DNA from: Tateyamaria omphalii
GTDB taxonomy: Bacteria; Pseudomonadota; Alphaproteobacteria; Rhodobacterales; Rhodobacteraceae
Direction of reading: 5' to 3'
Length of the DNA stretch: 64,000 nucleotides
Assembly: GCF_014651375.1 (NCBI RefSeq)
Contig: NZ_BMWT01000003.1
Location: 434,001 to 498,000 of the forward strand
Position 1 is the first letter of the stretch; the number at the start of each line of letters is the position of its first letter. A model generated the notes under the pieces. The model was not told where the DNA came from. It did no database searches and saw only the letters and a list, made by a program, of their open reading frames with translations. This document shows positions 8,778-17,807 of this stretch, piece after piece. Both the position numbers and the translations under genes were made by a program.

Positions 8778-11594
8778 ATGTCGGGCGACGCGCGGGTGGT
8801 TGCCGTTCTCGGTCCCACCAACACAGGCAAAACCACTTATGCCATCGAAAGGATGCTGGGCCATCGCACGGGTGTGATCGGCCTGCCTCTGCGTTTGCTT
8901 GCGCGAGAGATTTATGACCGGATTGTCGCTCTGCGCGGCCCGTCCGTCGTGGCGCTGGTCACGGGTGAGGAACGGATTGTTCCGCCTCGCACGCAATACT
9001 GGGTGTGCACGGTCGAGGCGATGCCCGAGGGGATGGGCTGCGATTTCCTCGCTGTGGACGAGATCCAGCTTTGCGCCGATCCGGAGCGCGGACATGTTTT
9101 TACCGACCGGCTTTTGCGGGCGCGTGGTTTGCACGAAACGCTGTTCTTAGGCTCTGACACGATGCGCGGGCCTATTGCAGCGCTGGTTCCGCAGGCGCAG
9201 TTTATGCGGCGCGAGCGGATGTCGCAGCTTGTGCACTCCGGTCAGAAAAAGATCAGCCGGATACGGCCCCGGTCGGCCATCGTCGGATTCTCGGTTGATA
9301 ACGTCTATGCCATTGCCGAGCTGATCCGCCGTCAGAAGGGCGGGGCGGCTGTGGTGATGGGGGCTTTGTCCCCCCGCACGCGCAACGCCCAGGTGGACAT
9401 GTACCAGAATGGCGAAGTCGACTTTTTGGTCGCCACCGACGCCATCGGCATGGGGCTGAACCTTGATATCGACCATGTGGCCTTTTCCTCGCTCACCAAG
9501 TTCGATGGGCGACGTATGCGCGCGCTGGCCCCCAATGAGTTGGCGCAGATTGCGGGCCGGGCCGGACGCGGACAGAAAGACGGCACTTTTGGTGTGACTG
9601 GAGATGTTAGCCCGCTGGATGACGGTGTGGCGCAGGCGATCATGGACCACCGCTTTACCCCGCTCAGCAAGCTGCAATGGCGCAACCATGCCCTGCAATT
9701 CGGCACCATCGACGCGCTGGTGCGCAGCCTTGAGGCGCCGTCGGATCATGAGGTTTTGGTCAAGGCGCGAGAAGCTGAAGACCTGCAAGCCCTGAAATCG
9801 CTGAGCGAAAGCGCCGAAGTGACTGCCCGCTGCACCGATGCTCAATCGGTCCGCCTGCTCTGGGATGTGTGCCGCGTGCCGGATTTCAGGGGTATCAGTC
9901 ACCAGGAACATTCCAGCCTGCTCGACGTGATTTTCCGCTACTTGCACGAACGCGGTTTGATCCCAAATGATTGGATGGCCCGCCAGATCAAGCGCATTGA
10001 CCGCGCCGATGGCGACATCGACGCGATCAGCAAGCGATTGGCATTTATCCGCACATGGACATATGTGGCGCAACGCAAGGGGTGGGTGGATGACGAAAGC
10101 CATTGGCGCGACGAGACGCGCCATGTAGAAGACCGCTTGTCAGATGCTCTTCACGAAAAACTGACACAAAGATTTGTAGATCGGCGCACGAGCGTGCTCT
10201 TGCGCCGGCTAGGCCAGAAGGAGGCCATGGTGGCCGAAGTAAATGACGCAGGTGAAGTGACTGTCGAAGGCGAGTTCGTCGGCAAGTTGGACGGGTTCCG
10301 GTTCTCTCAGGACAAGGGGGCGGGTGCGGCCGAGGCGAAGACGATCAAGACCGCGGCGCTGCAGGCGCTGGCGCCGCATTTCCACCTGCGGGCTGATCGG
10401 TTCTACAACGCACCGGACACCGAGCTGGATTTCACCGAGCAGGGTGGCCTGATGTGGGGCAGCTCTGCCGTGGGCAAGCTGGTGGCGGGGCAGGACCCGT
10501 TGAAACCCATGGTCGAAGTGTTTGTGGATGATGTTGCAGGCCCCGAGGTTGCACAGAAGGTGCAGCGCCGCCTGCAACACTTCATCGACCGCAAGGTCGC
10601 AGCCCTGTTCGAGCCGCTTCTGGCCATGCAGAAGGACGAGGCGCTGGCAGGTCTGGCCAAGGGCTTTGCCTTCCAGATGATCGAAGGCTTGGGCGTGCTG
10701 CCTCGCGCCACCGTTGCTGACGATGTCAAAGCGCTGGACCAGGATGCACGCGGGCTGCTGCGCAAGCATGGCATCCGCTTTGGTCAGTTCACCATCTTTA
10801 TGCCCTTGCTGCTGAAACCCGCGCCAACGCGTCTGCGCCTGGTGCTGTGGTCGCTGGCGCAAGGGCTGTCTGAATTCCCGGAATCCCCGCCTCCCGGCCT
10901 GGTCACCGTCCCGGCAATGCAGGACGGTCCCCGAGGCACCGACACGATGTCGGGCTATCGCAATGCGGGCGAGCGTGCGATCCGCATCGATATGCTGGAA
11001 CGTCTCGCGGACATGCTGCGCGCCGAGGATTCGCGCGGCGGGTTCGAAGCCAAGGCTGACATGCTGTCGATTACCGGCATGACCCTTGAGCAGTTTTCCG
11101 GCCTGATGGAAGGTTTGGGGTACAAGTCTGAGAAGGGGGAGCGGGAAAAGGTCAAATCTGCTGACACAAATCCGGTACCGGACGCAATGCCTGAAAGTGA
11201 AGCGACGGCAGAGGAAACCGTGGCTGAGAAGGCCGCGGACCCCGAAAAAACCGAAACACCACAATCGGAGAGCGCCGAGGCGGCGGAGGCCACCGACGCC
11301 AAACCCGAAGATGCCCCTGCGACCGACGGCGATGCCGAAGATACCGGGCCGGAGATGGAGGTCTTCTATACCTTCACCTGGGGCCGCACCGCAGGGAATC
11401 GTCGCCCGCAGCAAGGTGGCAAGCCCCGGGGCAAAGGTGGCCCGAAGGGCGGCAAACCCAAGGGCAAAGGCCCGCGTCGCGACGGTGGCAACAAGCCTCA
11501 GAACTTCTCGGCCCGACCGCCGAAGAAGGAAAAGGCGATTGATCCCGACAACCCCTTTGCAGCAGCCCTTATGGGGTTGAAGGACGGGAAGTAA
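8778..11594 (+). CDS. SUV3-like DExH RNA helicase with acidic/basic C-terminal tail
   Basis: Large helicase of 938 residues. Motif I is GPTNTGKT at residues 12-19 and motif II is DEIQ near 94-97. IGMGLNLDIDHVAFSSL and QIAGRAGRGQKDG follow at about 223-268. This order matches the mitochondrial SUV3 family of RNA helicases, which is common in alphaproteobacteria. The last 150 residues are low complexity: Glu/Ala/Pro-rich, then Lys/Gly/Arg-rich, which suggests an RNA-binding or degradosome-like tail. The next gene starts directly after its stop, so the pair is an operon with RNA-related roles. Confidence 0.9.
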   Translation: MSGDARVVAVLGPTNTGKTTYAIERMLGHRTGVIGLPLRLLAREIYDRIVALRGPSVVALVTGEERIVPPRTQYWVCTVEAMPEGMGCDFLAVDEIQLCADPERGHVFTDRLLRARGLHETLFLGSDTMRGPIAALVPQAQFMRRERMSQLVHSGQKKISRIRPRSAIVGFSVDNVYAIAELIRRQKGGAAVVMGALSPRTRNAQVDMYQNGEVDFLVATDAIGMGLNLDIDHVAFSSLTKFDGRRMRALAPNELAQIAGRAGRGQKDGTFGVTGDVSPLDDGVAQAIMDHRFTPLSKLQWRNHALQFGTIDALVRSLEAPSDHEVLVKAREAEDLQALKSLSESAEVTARCTDAQSVRLLWDVCRVPDFRGISHQEHSSLLDVIFRYLHERGLIPNDWMARQIKRIDRADGDIDAISKRLAFIRTWTYVAQRKGWVDDESHWRDETRHVEDRLSDALHEKLTQRFVDRRTSVLLRRLGQKEAMVAEVNDAGEVTVEGEFVGKLDGFRFSQDKGAGAAEAKTIKTAALQALAPHFHLRADRFYNAPDTELDFTEQGGLMWGSSAVGKLVAGQDPLKPMVEVFVDDVAGPEVAQKVQRRLQHFIDRKVAALFEPLLAMQKDEALAGLAKGFAFQMIEGLGVLPRATVADDVKALDQDARGLLRKHGIRFGQFTIFMPLLLKPAPTRLRLVLWSLAQGLSEFPESPPPGLVTVPAMQDGPRGTDTMSGYRNAGERAIRIDMLERLADMLRAEDSRGGFEAKADMLSITGMTLEQFSGLMEGLGYKSEKGEREKVKSADTNPVPDAMPESEATAEETVAEKAADPEKTETPQSESAEAAEATDAKPEDAPATDGDAEDTGPEMEVFYTFTWGRTAGNRRPQQGGKPRGKGGPKGGKPKGKGPRRDGGNKPQNFSARPPKKEKAIDPDNPFAAALMGLKDGK

Positions 11595-11981
11595 GTGGCT
11601 GATGAAGCGGACAAACTGCGGCTGGACAAGTGGCTGTGGTTTGCGCGCTTCTTCAAGACACGGTCGCTTGCAGCAGCCCGCGTTGCGGCAGGTGATGTGC
11701 GTGTGAATGGCGACCGGGTTACCAAACGATCTACGACAATCGTGCCGGGGGATGTGCTGACCTTTTCACAAGGTCGTGTGGTCCGGGTGATCGAGGTGAA
11801 AGCCATCGGCACGCGCCGGGGACCGGCTCCTGAAGCGCAGGCGCTTTACAACGATATGTCCCCGCCACCGCCACCAAAAGAAACGCCCGTTCCGGAAAAC
11901 CCGCGGTTCGAAGGAAAAGGCCGTCCAACCAAGAAAGACAGGCGGCAAGCTGATCTTTCCCGGTCGCGCCATCTTGAATGA
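11595..11981 (+). CDS. S4-domain RNA-binding protein (Hsp15-like)
   Basis: A 128-residue protein with an N-terminal S4 domain (LRLDKWLWFARFFKTRSLA, then VRVNGDRVTKRSTTIVPGDVLTF), the Hsp15/heat-shock S4 layout, and a basic, Pro-rich tail. Hsp15 binds stalled 50S-nascent-chain complexes in E. coli; a role here is inferred. The start is GTG placed immediately after the helicase stop TAA, with no intergenic base. Such tight coupling suggests stoichiometric or re-initiated translation. Confidence 0.9.
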   Translation: MADEADKLRLDKWLWFARFFKTRSLAAARVAAGDVRVNGDRVTKRSTTIVPGDVLTFSQGRVVRVIEVKAIGTRRGPAPEAQALYNDMSPPPPPKETPVPENPRFEGKGRPTKKDRRQADLSRSRHLE

Positions 11982-12032
11982 TGACGCTCACTCCTTTAGC
12001 TAAACAATGCCCGATCAGATGAGACACCCCTT

Positions 12033-12368
12033 ATGACCTATATCGTCAACGACGCCTGCATTGCCTGCAAATACACCGACTGTGTCGAGGTATGTCCGGT
12101 CGATTGTTTCTATGAGGGTGAGAACATGTTGGTGATCCATCCTGATGAATGCATCGATTGCGGTGTATGTGAGCCAGAATGCCCCGCCGACGCCATCCGC
12201 CCCGACACCGAGCCGGATATGGAGAAGTGGGTCGAGTTCAATCGCAAGTATTCCGAGATGTGGCCGGTGATCATCACCAAGAAAGACCCATTGCCCACTG
12301 CCGAAGAGATGGATGGCAAGGAAGGCAAGATGGAACTGTTCTCAGAAAATCCGGGTGAGGGCGGTTAA
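12033..12368 (+). CDS. fdxA: 7Fe ferredoxin FdxA
   Basis: Ferredoxin of 111 residues, the usual FdxA length. Cysteine pattern [17 protein letters not shown] near residues 9-25 and [12 protein letters not shown] near 40-51 predicts one [3Fe-4S] and one [4Fe-4S] cluster. It transfers electrons in the cytoplasm; partners are not encoded nearby. The S4 gene ends 51 bp upstream and carD follows after about 290 bp, so it could belong to the helicase-S4 transcript or have its own promoter. Confidence 0.95.
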   Translation: MTYIVNDACIACKYTDCVEVCPVDCFYEGENMLVIHPDECIDCGVCEPECPADAIRPDTEPDMEKWVEFNRKYSEMWPVIITKKDPLPTAEEMDGKEGKMELFSENPGEGG

Positions 12369-12439
12369 GCCAGCGAATCGTTTTTTCAAAGGCTTCTGTC
12401 GAAGAAAACGAGACATATAGGCTTGGAAAATATAGGGGT

Positions 12440-12492
12440 TTCGAAAGTTTCCTTTAGGGCAGCTTTCGAAGCAGCCGTTTTTGTGTTATAGT
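12440..12492 (+). promoter_or_regulatory. candidate carD promoter with inverted repeat
   Basis: Inverted repeat TTCGAAAG (12440-12447) and CTTTCGAA (12463-12470) with 15 bases between the arms, just upstream of a -10-like TATAGT at 12487. No good -35 hexamer is seen at the right spacing, which would suit an activator-dependent promoter. This lies in the 289-bp gap between fdxA and carD; the leader that would result is about 160 bases. Confidence 0.3.
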
Positions 12493-12657
12493 TCTGTTGC
12501 AATTGACAGACGGACGCTGCCTTGGCCCGCAGCAATGCTACGGGCTGGACCAAATTTTTTGACCTGAACCGCACCAAGACGTGGCAGTGAATGCCTCGCC
12601 TAATGCGGTTTTGATTGTCAAAAGGCTGGCCAACCCGGAGTCGCATGAGGATCAGGA

Positions 12658-13170
12658 ATGACAAAATCTAAGAAGCTCGACTTCCGCCCCAATGAATACG
12701 TCGTCTACCCCGCGCACGGTGTGGGCCAGATCACATCGGTGGAAAAGCAGGAAGTCGCAGGTATTGAACTGGAATTGTTCGTCATCTCGTTCGAGAAGGA
12801 CAAGATGACCTTGCGTGTACCCACCCACAAAGCGACCGACATCGGGATGCGCGCATTGTCGAGCCCCGACGTGATCAGCCAAGCGATGAAAACCCTCAAG
12901 GGTAAGGCCAAGGTCAAGCGCGCCATGTGGTCCCGCCGGGCACAGGAATACGAGCAAAAGATCAACTCGGGCGACTTGATCGCAATTGCCGAGGTTGTGC
13001 GCGACCTGCACCGCACCGACGACCAGCGCGAGCAAAGCTACTCGGAGCGTCAGCTGTATGAAGCGGCCCTTGAGCGTCTGACCCGTGAAGTGGCTGCTGT
13101 CTCCGGTGGTGACGAGATTGCTGCCGCCAAGGAAGTGGGCGACGTGCTCAGCAGCCGCATTGCTGCCTAA
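12658..13170 (+). CDS. carD: CarD family RNA polymerase-interacting regulator
   Basis: Protein of 170 residues with the CarD/TRCF RNA polymerase-interaction domain at the N-terminus (NEYVVYPAHGVGQI, residues 12-25, then VPTHKATDIGMR). A helical DNA-contact domain includes MWSRRAQEYEQKINSGDL near 92-109. CarD proteins stabilise open complexes, notably at rRNA promoters, and are general regulators in Rhodobacterales. The ATG follows GAGGATCAGGA. A perfect palindromic terminator closes the unit. Confidence 0.95.
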   Translation: MTKSKKLDFRPNEYVVYPAHGVGQITSVEKQEVAGIELELFVISFEKDKMTLRVPTHKATDIGMRALSSPDVISQAMKTLKGKAKVKRAMWSRRAQEYEQKINSGDLIAIAEVVRDLHRTDDQREQSYSERQLYEAALERLTREVAAVSGGDEIAAAKEVGDVLSSRIAA

Positions 13171-13206
13171 CATCCGGTTAGCGAAGAACGTAAGCCGCTG
13201 AAAACA

Positions 13207-13234
13207 AACGTGTCCCCGCGGGGACACGTTTTTT
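13207..13234. terminator. bidirectional terminator between carD and cobS
   Basis: A perfect 24-bp palindrome centred on GTCCCCGCGGGGAC (13207-13230) followed by T's to 13234. On the other strand it is followed by TTTGTTTT, so it can serve both convergent genes. The cobS stop codon (13233-13235) sits inside the T-tract. Confidence 0.85.
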
Positions 13235-13997
13235 ATTGGGCTATCGTTGCCAGTGTCAGCAGAACTGCAATCTCGGTCAGGATCTGCGTCGCGCCCAGAA
13301 TGTCACCGGTTTGCCCCCCGATCTTTGCGTTTGCAATCAATCCCACGCAGAGCGTCACAGCCCCTGCCACGAGAGCAGCAAGCAGTCCGGCGCCCCCGGT
13401 CAGCAGCATTGCACCCACGATCCCGATCAGCAACGCAACTACAACGGCGCCCATGTCCGGAGCCCCCACGCCATGTGAAAGGCCTGTGCTGCGCGCGTGG
13501 GGCAGGGCCAACATGAGTGGCGGCATCATTGCGCGGCTCAGCACCAGGGCGGCGATCAACGCAGTCCATGACACTTCGGTCAGTCCAAGCCAGCGCAGGC
13601 CCATCACGACGATCAACGCCAGCACGCCGTAAGCGCCGATGCGGCTGTCCTTCATGATCTCAAGCCGTCGTTCTTTGTCATGCCCGCCCCAAAGCCCGTC
13701 AGCGGTGTCAGCCAGCCCGTCTTCGTGCATGGCGCCGGTCAGCATGACCAGCGCGCCGAGGGTTAAACCGGCGATGATGGGCCAGGATAAACCAAGTGTA
13801 TTGAGGGTCGCGGCGAACAGGGCAAGGAGACCGCCCAGAACCAATCCGACAACCGGGTAGGCCCAGACGGCCCGAGCACCCTGGGCAAAGGCATGATCAG
13901 GCAAGGCGGGCATGGGTAGGCGCGTCAGCAAGACCAGTGCGGCCGGCACGTCCCAGAGGCGTGCCGCAAGGGCAATGTCGGAATCATTCTGTGCCAT
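13233..13997 (-). CDS. cobS: cobalamin synthase (adenosylcobinamide-GDP ribazoletransferase)
   Basis: Joins adenosylcobinamide-GDP and alpha-ribazole in the last steps of cobalamin assembly at the inner membrane. The frame is open to 14252, but the ATG at 13997 yields the conserved MAQND...LLTRLPMP start and 254 residues, the family norm. Several hydrophobic segments and the conserved acidic stretch HEDGLADTADGLWGG (near residue 82), probably metal-binding, support it. It is divergent from cobT, which makes the alpha-ribazole precursor it uses, so the two starts share a 71-bp control region. Confidence 0.93.
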   Translation of the reverse strand: MAQNDSDIALAARLWDVPAALVLLTRLPMPALPDHAFAQGARAVWAYPVVGLVLGGLLALFAATLNTLGLSWPIIAGLTLGALVMLTGAMHEDGLADTADGLWGGHDKERRLEIMKDSRIGAYGVLALIVVMGLRWLGLTEVSWTALIAALVLSRAMMPPLMLALPHARSTGLSHGVGAPDMGAVVVALLIGIVGAMLLTGGAGLLAALVAGAVTLCVGLIANAKIGGQTGDILGATQILTEIAVLLTLATIAQ

Positions 13998-14068
13998 GTC
14001 CGGTCCTGACTTGCGGGTGCGTTCCGATTGGGTAAAGAGCGTGAGACCAACAGGCAAGGACAAGACCC

Positions 14069-15076
14069 ATGAGCTTTGAAAGTTTGGATGCGCTGCGCGC
14101 TCTATTGGCCGATATGCCGGGCCCGGATCAATCGGCACTGGCGGGCGCAGAAGAGCGGAATGGGCAATTGACCAAACCCCCCGGCGCTTTGGGTCGGCTT
14201 GAGGATCTGGCACAGTGGTATGCAGGCTGGCGGGGCGATGTGCGGCCGTCAATTGACGCGCCTCAGGTCATCGTTTTTGCGGGAAACCACGGGGTCGCGG
14301 CGCGCGGCGTGTCTGCCTTTCCGCCGGAAGTGACCGTGCAGATGGTAGCGAACTTCGAACATGGTGGGGCCGCAATCAACCAACTGGCCAAGGCGTTTGG
14401 TGCGCGCATGGATGTCGTTCCGCTGGATTTGGATACGCCGACGGCTGATTTCACCAAAGGCCCGGCCATGACCGAGGCTGAAGGTGTGGCCGCCCTGCGG
14501 GCGGGTTGGGACGCTGTTGCCGAGGATGCTGACCTGTTGGTGGTCGGCGAGATGGGGATTGGAAACACGACTTCTGCCGCTGCCATTGCTGCCAAGCTAT
14601 TTGGTGGTGATGCGGCTGAGTGGACGGGGCGTGGAACCGGGGTTGAAGGCGATGCGCTGGCATTCAAAACGCAGGTGGTTGCGGATGGGCTGGGCTTGCA
14701 TAAGGCTGCAACCGACGGGCTGGATGTGTTGATGCGTCTAGGCGGGCGTGAATTGGCAGGGATGGTTGGTGCCATGGCCCGGGCGCGGTCCTTGCGTATC
14801 CCGGTGATCATGGATGGGTTCATCTGTACGGCTGCGGCAGGGTGCCTTGCCAAGACGCAAGAGGGTGCGCTGGATCATGTGGTGGCGGGCCATCAGAGCG
14901 CTGAGGCGGCACATGGTCGGATGCTTGAGGCACTGGGGAAGGCACCGCTTTTGTCCCTTGGCCTGCGTTTGGGCGAAGGGTCCGGTGCCGCGCTTGCCAT
15001 CGGCGTGCTAAAAGGGGCCATTGCGTGCCATTCGGGCATGGCGACCTTTGCCGAGGCGGGCGTGTCTGACGGCTGA
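14069..15076 (+). CDS. cobT: nicotinate-nucleotide-dimethylbenzimidazole phosphoribosyltransferase
   Basis: Cytosolic enzyme of 335 residues that makes alpha-ribazole phosphate from nicotinate mononucleotide and 5,6-dimethylbenzimidazole. Conserved pieces are [14 protein letters not shown] near residue 35, [16 protein letters not shown] near 70, and [14 protein letters not shown] near 297, which carries the catalytic Glu. Length and order match CobT of B12-synthesising proteobacteria. It is transcribed away from cobS. Confidence 0.95.
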   Translation: MSFESLDALRALLADMPGPDQSALAGAEERNGQLTKPPGALGRLEDLAQWYAGWRGDVRPSIDAPQVIVFAGNHGVAARGVSAFPPEVTVQMVANFEHGGAAINQLAKAFGARMDVVPLDLDTPTADFTKGPAMTEAEGVAALRAGWDAVAEDADLLVVGEMGIGNTTSAAAIAAKLFGGDAAEWTGRGTGVEGDALAFKTQVVADGLGLHKAATDGLDVLMRLGGRELAGMVGAMARARSLRIPVIMDGFICTAAAGCLAKTQEGALDHVVAGHQSAEAAHGRMLEALGKAPLLSLGLRLGEGSGAALAIGVLKGAIACHSGMATFAEAGVSDG

Positions 15077-15134
15077 CGGGTGCTCTCTTTGCTGCGCAAA
15101 TTCGCCCACCCGCCAACCCTTGTACGGTGACGTG

Positions 15135-17015
15135 TTAGGCCCGTTTGGGTTCTTCTTGGCGGGCAGAGAGGGCTGCTTCTAGAGATTTCTCTAGCGACTT
15201 GGCGCGTTCGACATAGGCATCGTTCTTTGACGCCGGAATGTTGGGATCCCACACTTCGGCCAGTTGGCGTACCGCGTCCCGGTCATGGGCATAGAACACC
15301 CGCTCTGCTTCGGCGGCTTCGTATTCGGTGAGACCGAGGTTTTCGAGCGCGTAGCGCCCGGCACGCAGGGAGCTGTCGAACATTTCGCGGACGATGTCAT
15401 TCGCGCCCGCCTGGTAGAGCCGGTAGACATGCACGCGGTCATAGGCGCGCGCGATGATGTGGATGTCGGGCCGCGTCTTGCGTGCATAGGCGACCAGCCG
15501 TGTCGACGCATCTTTGTCATCCAGGGCGACAACCAGGATGTGTGCGGTGTCCAGACCGGCGGCATGCAGGATGTCGGGGCGGCTGGGATCGCCAAGAAAC
15601 CCTTTGAACCCGAAACGACGCATCAGAGCGATGGTTTCCATGTCATGGTCCAGAACAACTGTCTTGAACCCGGAGCCTTGCAACAGGCGGTTTACGATCT
15701 GGCCGAACCGCCCGATGCCCGCGATGATCACGGGGCCATCTTCGTCAATCTCGTCGGCTTCGATTTCAACGCCACGCTTGGCGATGCGGCGTGATTGCAG
15801 TTCATAGAGTATAAAGAGTAGGGGAGTGATCAGCATCGTCAGTGCGATGACCAGCAGTAAGGTTTCAGCTACAGCTTGCGGGATCACGCCCTGACCGACT
15901 GAGAAGGCGACGAGGACAAAACCAAATTCGCCCGCCTGTGCCAGCCCCAGGGTAAAGAGCCATCGATCACGTCCCCGGATATTGAAGGACACGGCCAGAA
16001 GGTAGAGCAGGAAGCCCTTGATCCCGATCACGAGGATCGCCATCGACAGGAGCGCGGGCCAATCGCGGAAGAGCAGATCAAAGTTTATGCCCGCGCCGAC
16101 CGTGATGAAGAACAATCCCAACAACAAGCCTTTGAAGGGCTCGAGGTCCGATTCAAGTTCATGCCGGAATTCCGAACTGGCCAGCACGACACCGGCGAGG
16201 AAGGCGCCAAGCGCAGGGGATAGGCCCACAAGCATCATCAGGAAACTGATCGACACCACGATCAGAAGGGCGAGCGCTGTGTACATCTCGCGCAGGTGGG
16301 CCGCGTGGATGAACCGGAACACAGGCCGGGTGAGGAACACACCGGCGAGGATGACGGCAATGACCGCCGCGATTGTCACCAACGTGACACCCCAGGCGGG
16401 TAGGCCCTCGACCAAGCTCATCGTGGCAGCGTGCCCATGGCCGCCATGGTCGTCGCCATGTGCGCGGGTGATGGAGCCATCGCCGGTGATCTGTACCGGC
16501 AGGGTCACCACGAGTAGGGGCAGGAATGCGAGGATTGGGATGACGGCGATGTCCTGCGTCAACAGGACAGAGAACACGGATCGGCCACCGCTGGTCTGCA
16601 TAAGACCCTTTTCTGAAAGTGTCTGCAGGACGATAGCAGTTGAGGACAGCGACAAGGTCAGACCGATGGCAAGTGCGATACCCCACGGCTGGTTGTAGGC
16701 CATGGCAACGCCCATCAGTGCCAGTGCGGACAGAACGATTTGCAACCCGCCCAGACCCAGCAATTTATGCCGCATGTCCCAAAGTGCCCTGGGTTCTAAT
16801 TCCAGACCGATCAGAAAGAGCATCATGACCACGCCGAATTCGGCGAAATGCTGCAAGTCCTCTGTTTCGGCGCCGACAAGGCCCAGAACGGGACCGATGG
16901 CAATACCGGCAGCCAAATAGCCCAGAACAGAGCCAAGCCCCAAGCGCGACGCCAGCGGCACGGCGATGACGGCAGCGGCGAGGTAGATCGAAGCTTGGTA
17001 GAGAAAACTTTCCAT
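15135..17015 (-). CDS. Kef-type monovalent cation:proton antiporter with RCK domain
   Basis: Membrane protein of 626 residues from the ATG at 17015. The annotated frame extends upstream, but MESFLYQASIYLAAAV begins the first membrane helix. About 12 hydrophobic segments of a CPA2 exchanger (GYLAAGIAIGP, FLIGLELEPRALW) are followed by a cytoplasmic RCK/TrkA-N nucleotide-binding domain (VIIAGIGRFGQIVNRLL near residue 415). This is the KefB/KefC layout for K+/H+ exchange. A His-rich loop (HGDDHGGHGHA) near 206 is unusual and could bind metal; that is a guess. Confidence 0.88.
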   Translation of the reverse strand: MESFLYQASIYLAAAVIAVPLASRLGLGSVLGYLAAGIAIGPVLGLVGAETEDLQHFAEFGVVMMLFLIGLELEPRALWDMRHKLLGLGGLQIVLSALALMGVAMAYNQPWGIALAIGLTLSLSSTAIVLQTLSEKGLMQTSGGRSVFSVLLTQDIAVIPILAFLPLLVVTLPVQITGDGSITRAHGDDHGGHGHAATMSLVEGLPAWGVTLVTIAAVIAVILAGVFLTRPVFRFIHAAHLREMYTALALLIVVSISFLMMLVGLSPALGAFLAGVVLASSEFRHELESDLEPFKGLLLGLFFITVGAGINFDLLFRDWPALLSMAILVIGIKGFLLYLLAVSFNIRGRDRWLFTLGLAQAGEFGFVLVAFSVGQGVIPQAVAETLLLVIALTMLITPLLFILYELQSRRIAKRGVEIEADEIDEDGPVIIAGIGRFGQIVNRLLQGSGFKTVVLDHDMETIALMRRFGFKGFLGDPSRPDILHAAGLDTAHILVVALDDKDASTRLVAYARKTRPDIHIIARAYDRVHVYRLYQAGANDIVREMFDSSLRAGRYALENLGLTEYEAAEAERVFYAHDRDAVRQLAEVWDPNIPASKNDAYVERAKSLEKSLEAALSARQEEPKRA

Positions 17016-17215
17016 GGTGGACCCTGTACGTTTCGGTCTGTTCTCAAGATGCCTCGGTGTCGCCGAAATACAAGGCGAAGGAAACAACTTGGCCCGAATT
17101 GGCTGTGCAGCACAGTGGATGCGCAGTCTGAATGAGCGAAATCATTCTTACGCGTCATCGAGCGGTGTTGTGCGGCGCACTGCACAGGGTGGTGCGATCG
17201 CGGTTCTTGCCGGTC

Positions 17216-17671
17216 TCAGGTGGGTAGGGGGCCGTCGCGTTTCAGTTGATCCATGACGATCTGGCTGTGCACCCGTGCGACGGCCGGATGGGGCAGCAAC
17301 ACATCGTGGATGAGCGTGTTCAGCGCTGTCAGATCGGCACAGTAGACGCGGAGCAGGTAATCGGCCTCACCGGTCATGGTCCACGCGCTTGTCACCTCCG
17401 GCTGGGTGTTGATCAGGCGGGCGAAGCTGGCGGCATGCTCTGGCCCGTGCACGGACAACTGGACCTGTACGAACCCCTGAACGGTTAACCCCAGCCGCTT
17501 GGCATCCAGGCGGGCGACGTAACTTTCGATGTAGCCCTCAGCCTCAAGCCGTTGGCGTCTGCGCCCCACCTGGCTGGCCGACAGGTGCAGCATGGCGCTG
17601 AGTTCCTGTGCTGTCAGATGTGCGTTTTTTTGCAAGGCGGCGAGCAGGCGGGTGTCGATGGAATCAAGCAT
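17216..17671 (-). CDS. Lrp/AsnC family transcriptional regulator
   Basis: Regulator of 151 residues with an N-terminal winged helix (LDSIDTRLLAALQKNAHLTAQELS, then SASQVGRRRQRLE) and a C-terminal RAM/AsnC effector domain. It is divergent from hppD across a 136-bp gap that holds repeated TATGCGCA motifs, so it probably controls tyrosine/phenylalanine breakdown and itself. The effector is presumably an aromatic amino acid or an intermediate; that is inference. Confidence 0.92.
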   Translation of the reverse strand: MLDSIDTRLLAALQKNAHLTAQELSAMLHLSASQVGRRRQRLEAEGYIESYVARLDAKRLGLTVQGFVQVQLSVHGPEHAASFARLINTQPEVTSAWTMTGEADYLLRVYCADLTALNTLIHDVLLPHPAVARVHSQIVMDQLKRDGPLPT

Positions 17672-17701
17672 CTGCGGAGTTTTGTCTGGTTTTCCCTATA
17701 T

Positions 17702-17760
17702 TATGCGCAAAGAACGCGTAAATTGAAAGTTTTGCGCGAAACTATGCGCAGATACCGCGC
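17702..17760. promoter_or_regulatory. candidate operator between AsnC-type regulator and hppD
   Basis: Two exact TATGCGCA copies at 17702-17709 and 17743-17750, 41 bp apart (about four helical turns), with related TTGCGCG and CGCGCG blocks between and after. Spacing on one helix face suits the octameric wrapping of Lrp/AsnC proteins. The region is otherwise AT-rich compared with the flanking genes. Confidence 0.5.
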
Positions 17761-17807
17761 GTTTGTGGCCCTATATCTGCATTAAACCTGTTCAAGGAGG
17801 TATTCCC

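Noticed and set aside
10209-11414. 401-codon minus-strand frame opposite the SUV3-like helicase
   Set aside because: No recognisable domain; low-complexity antisense translation.
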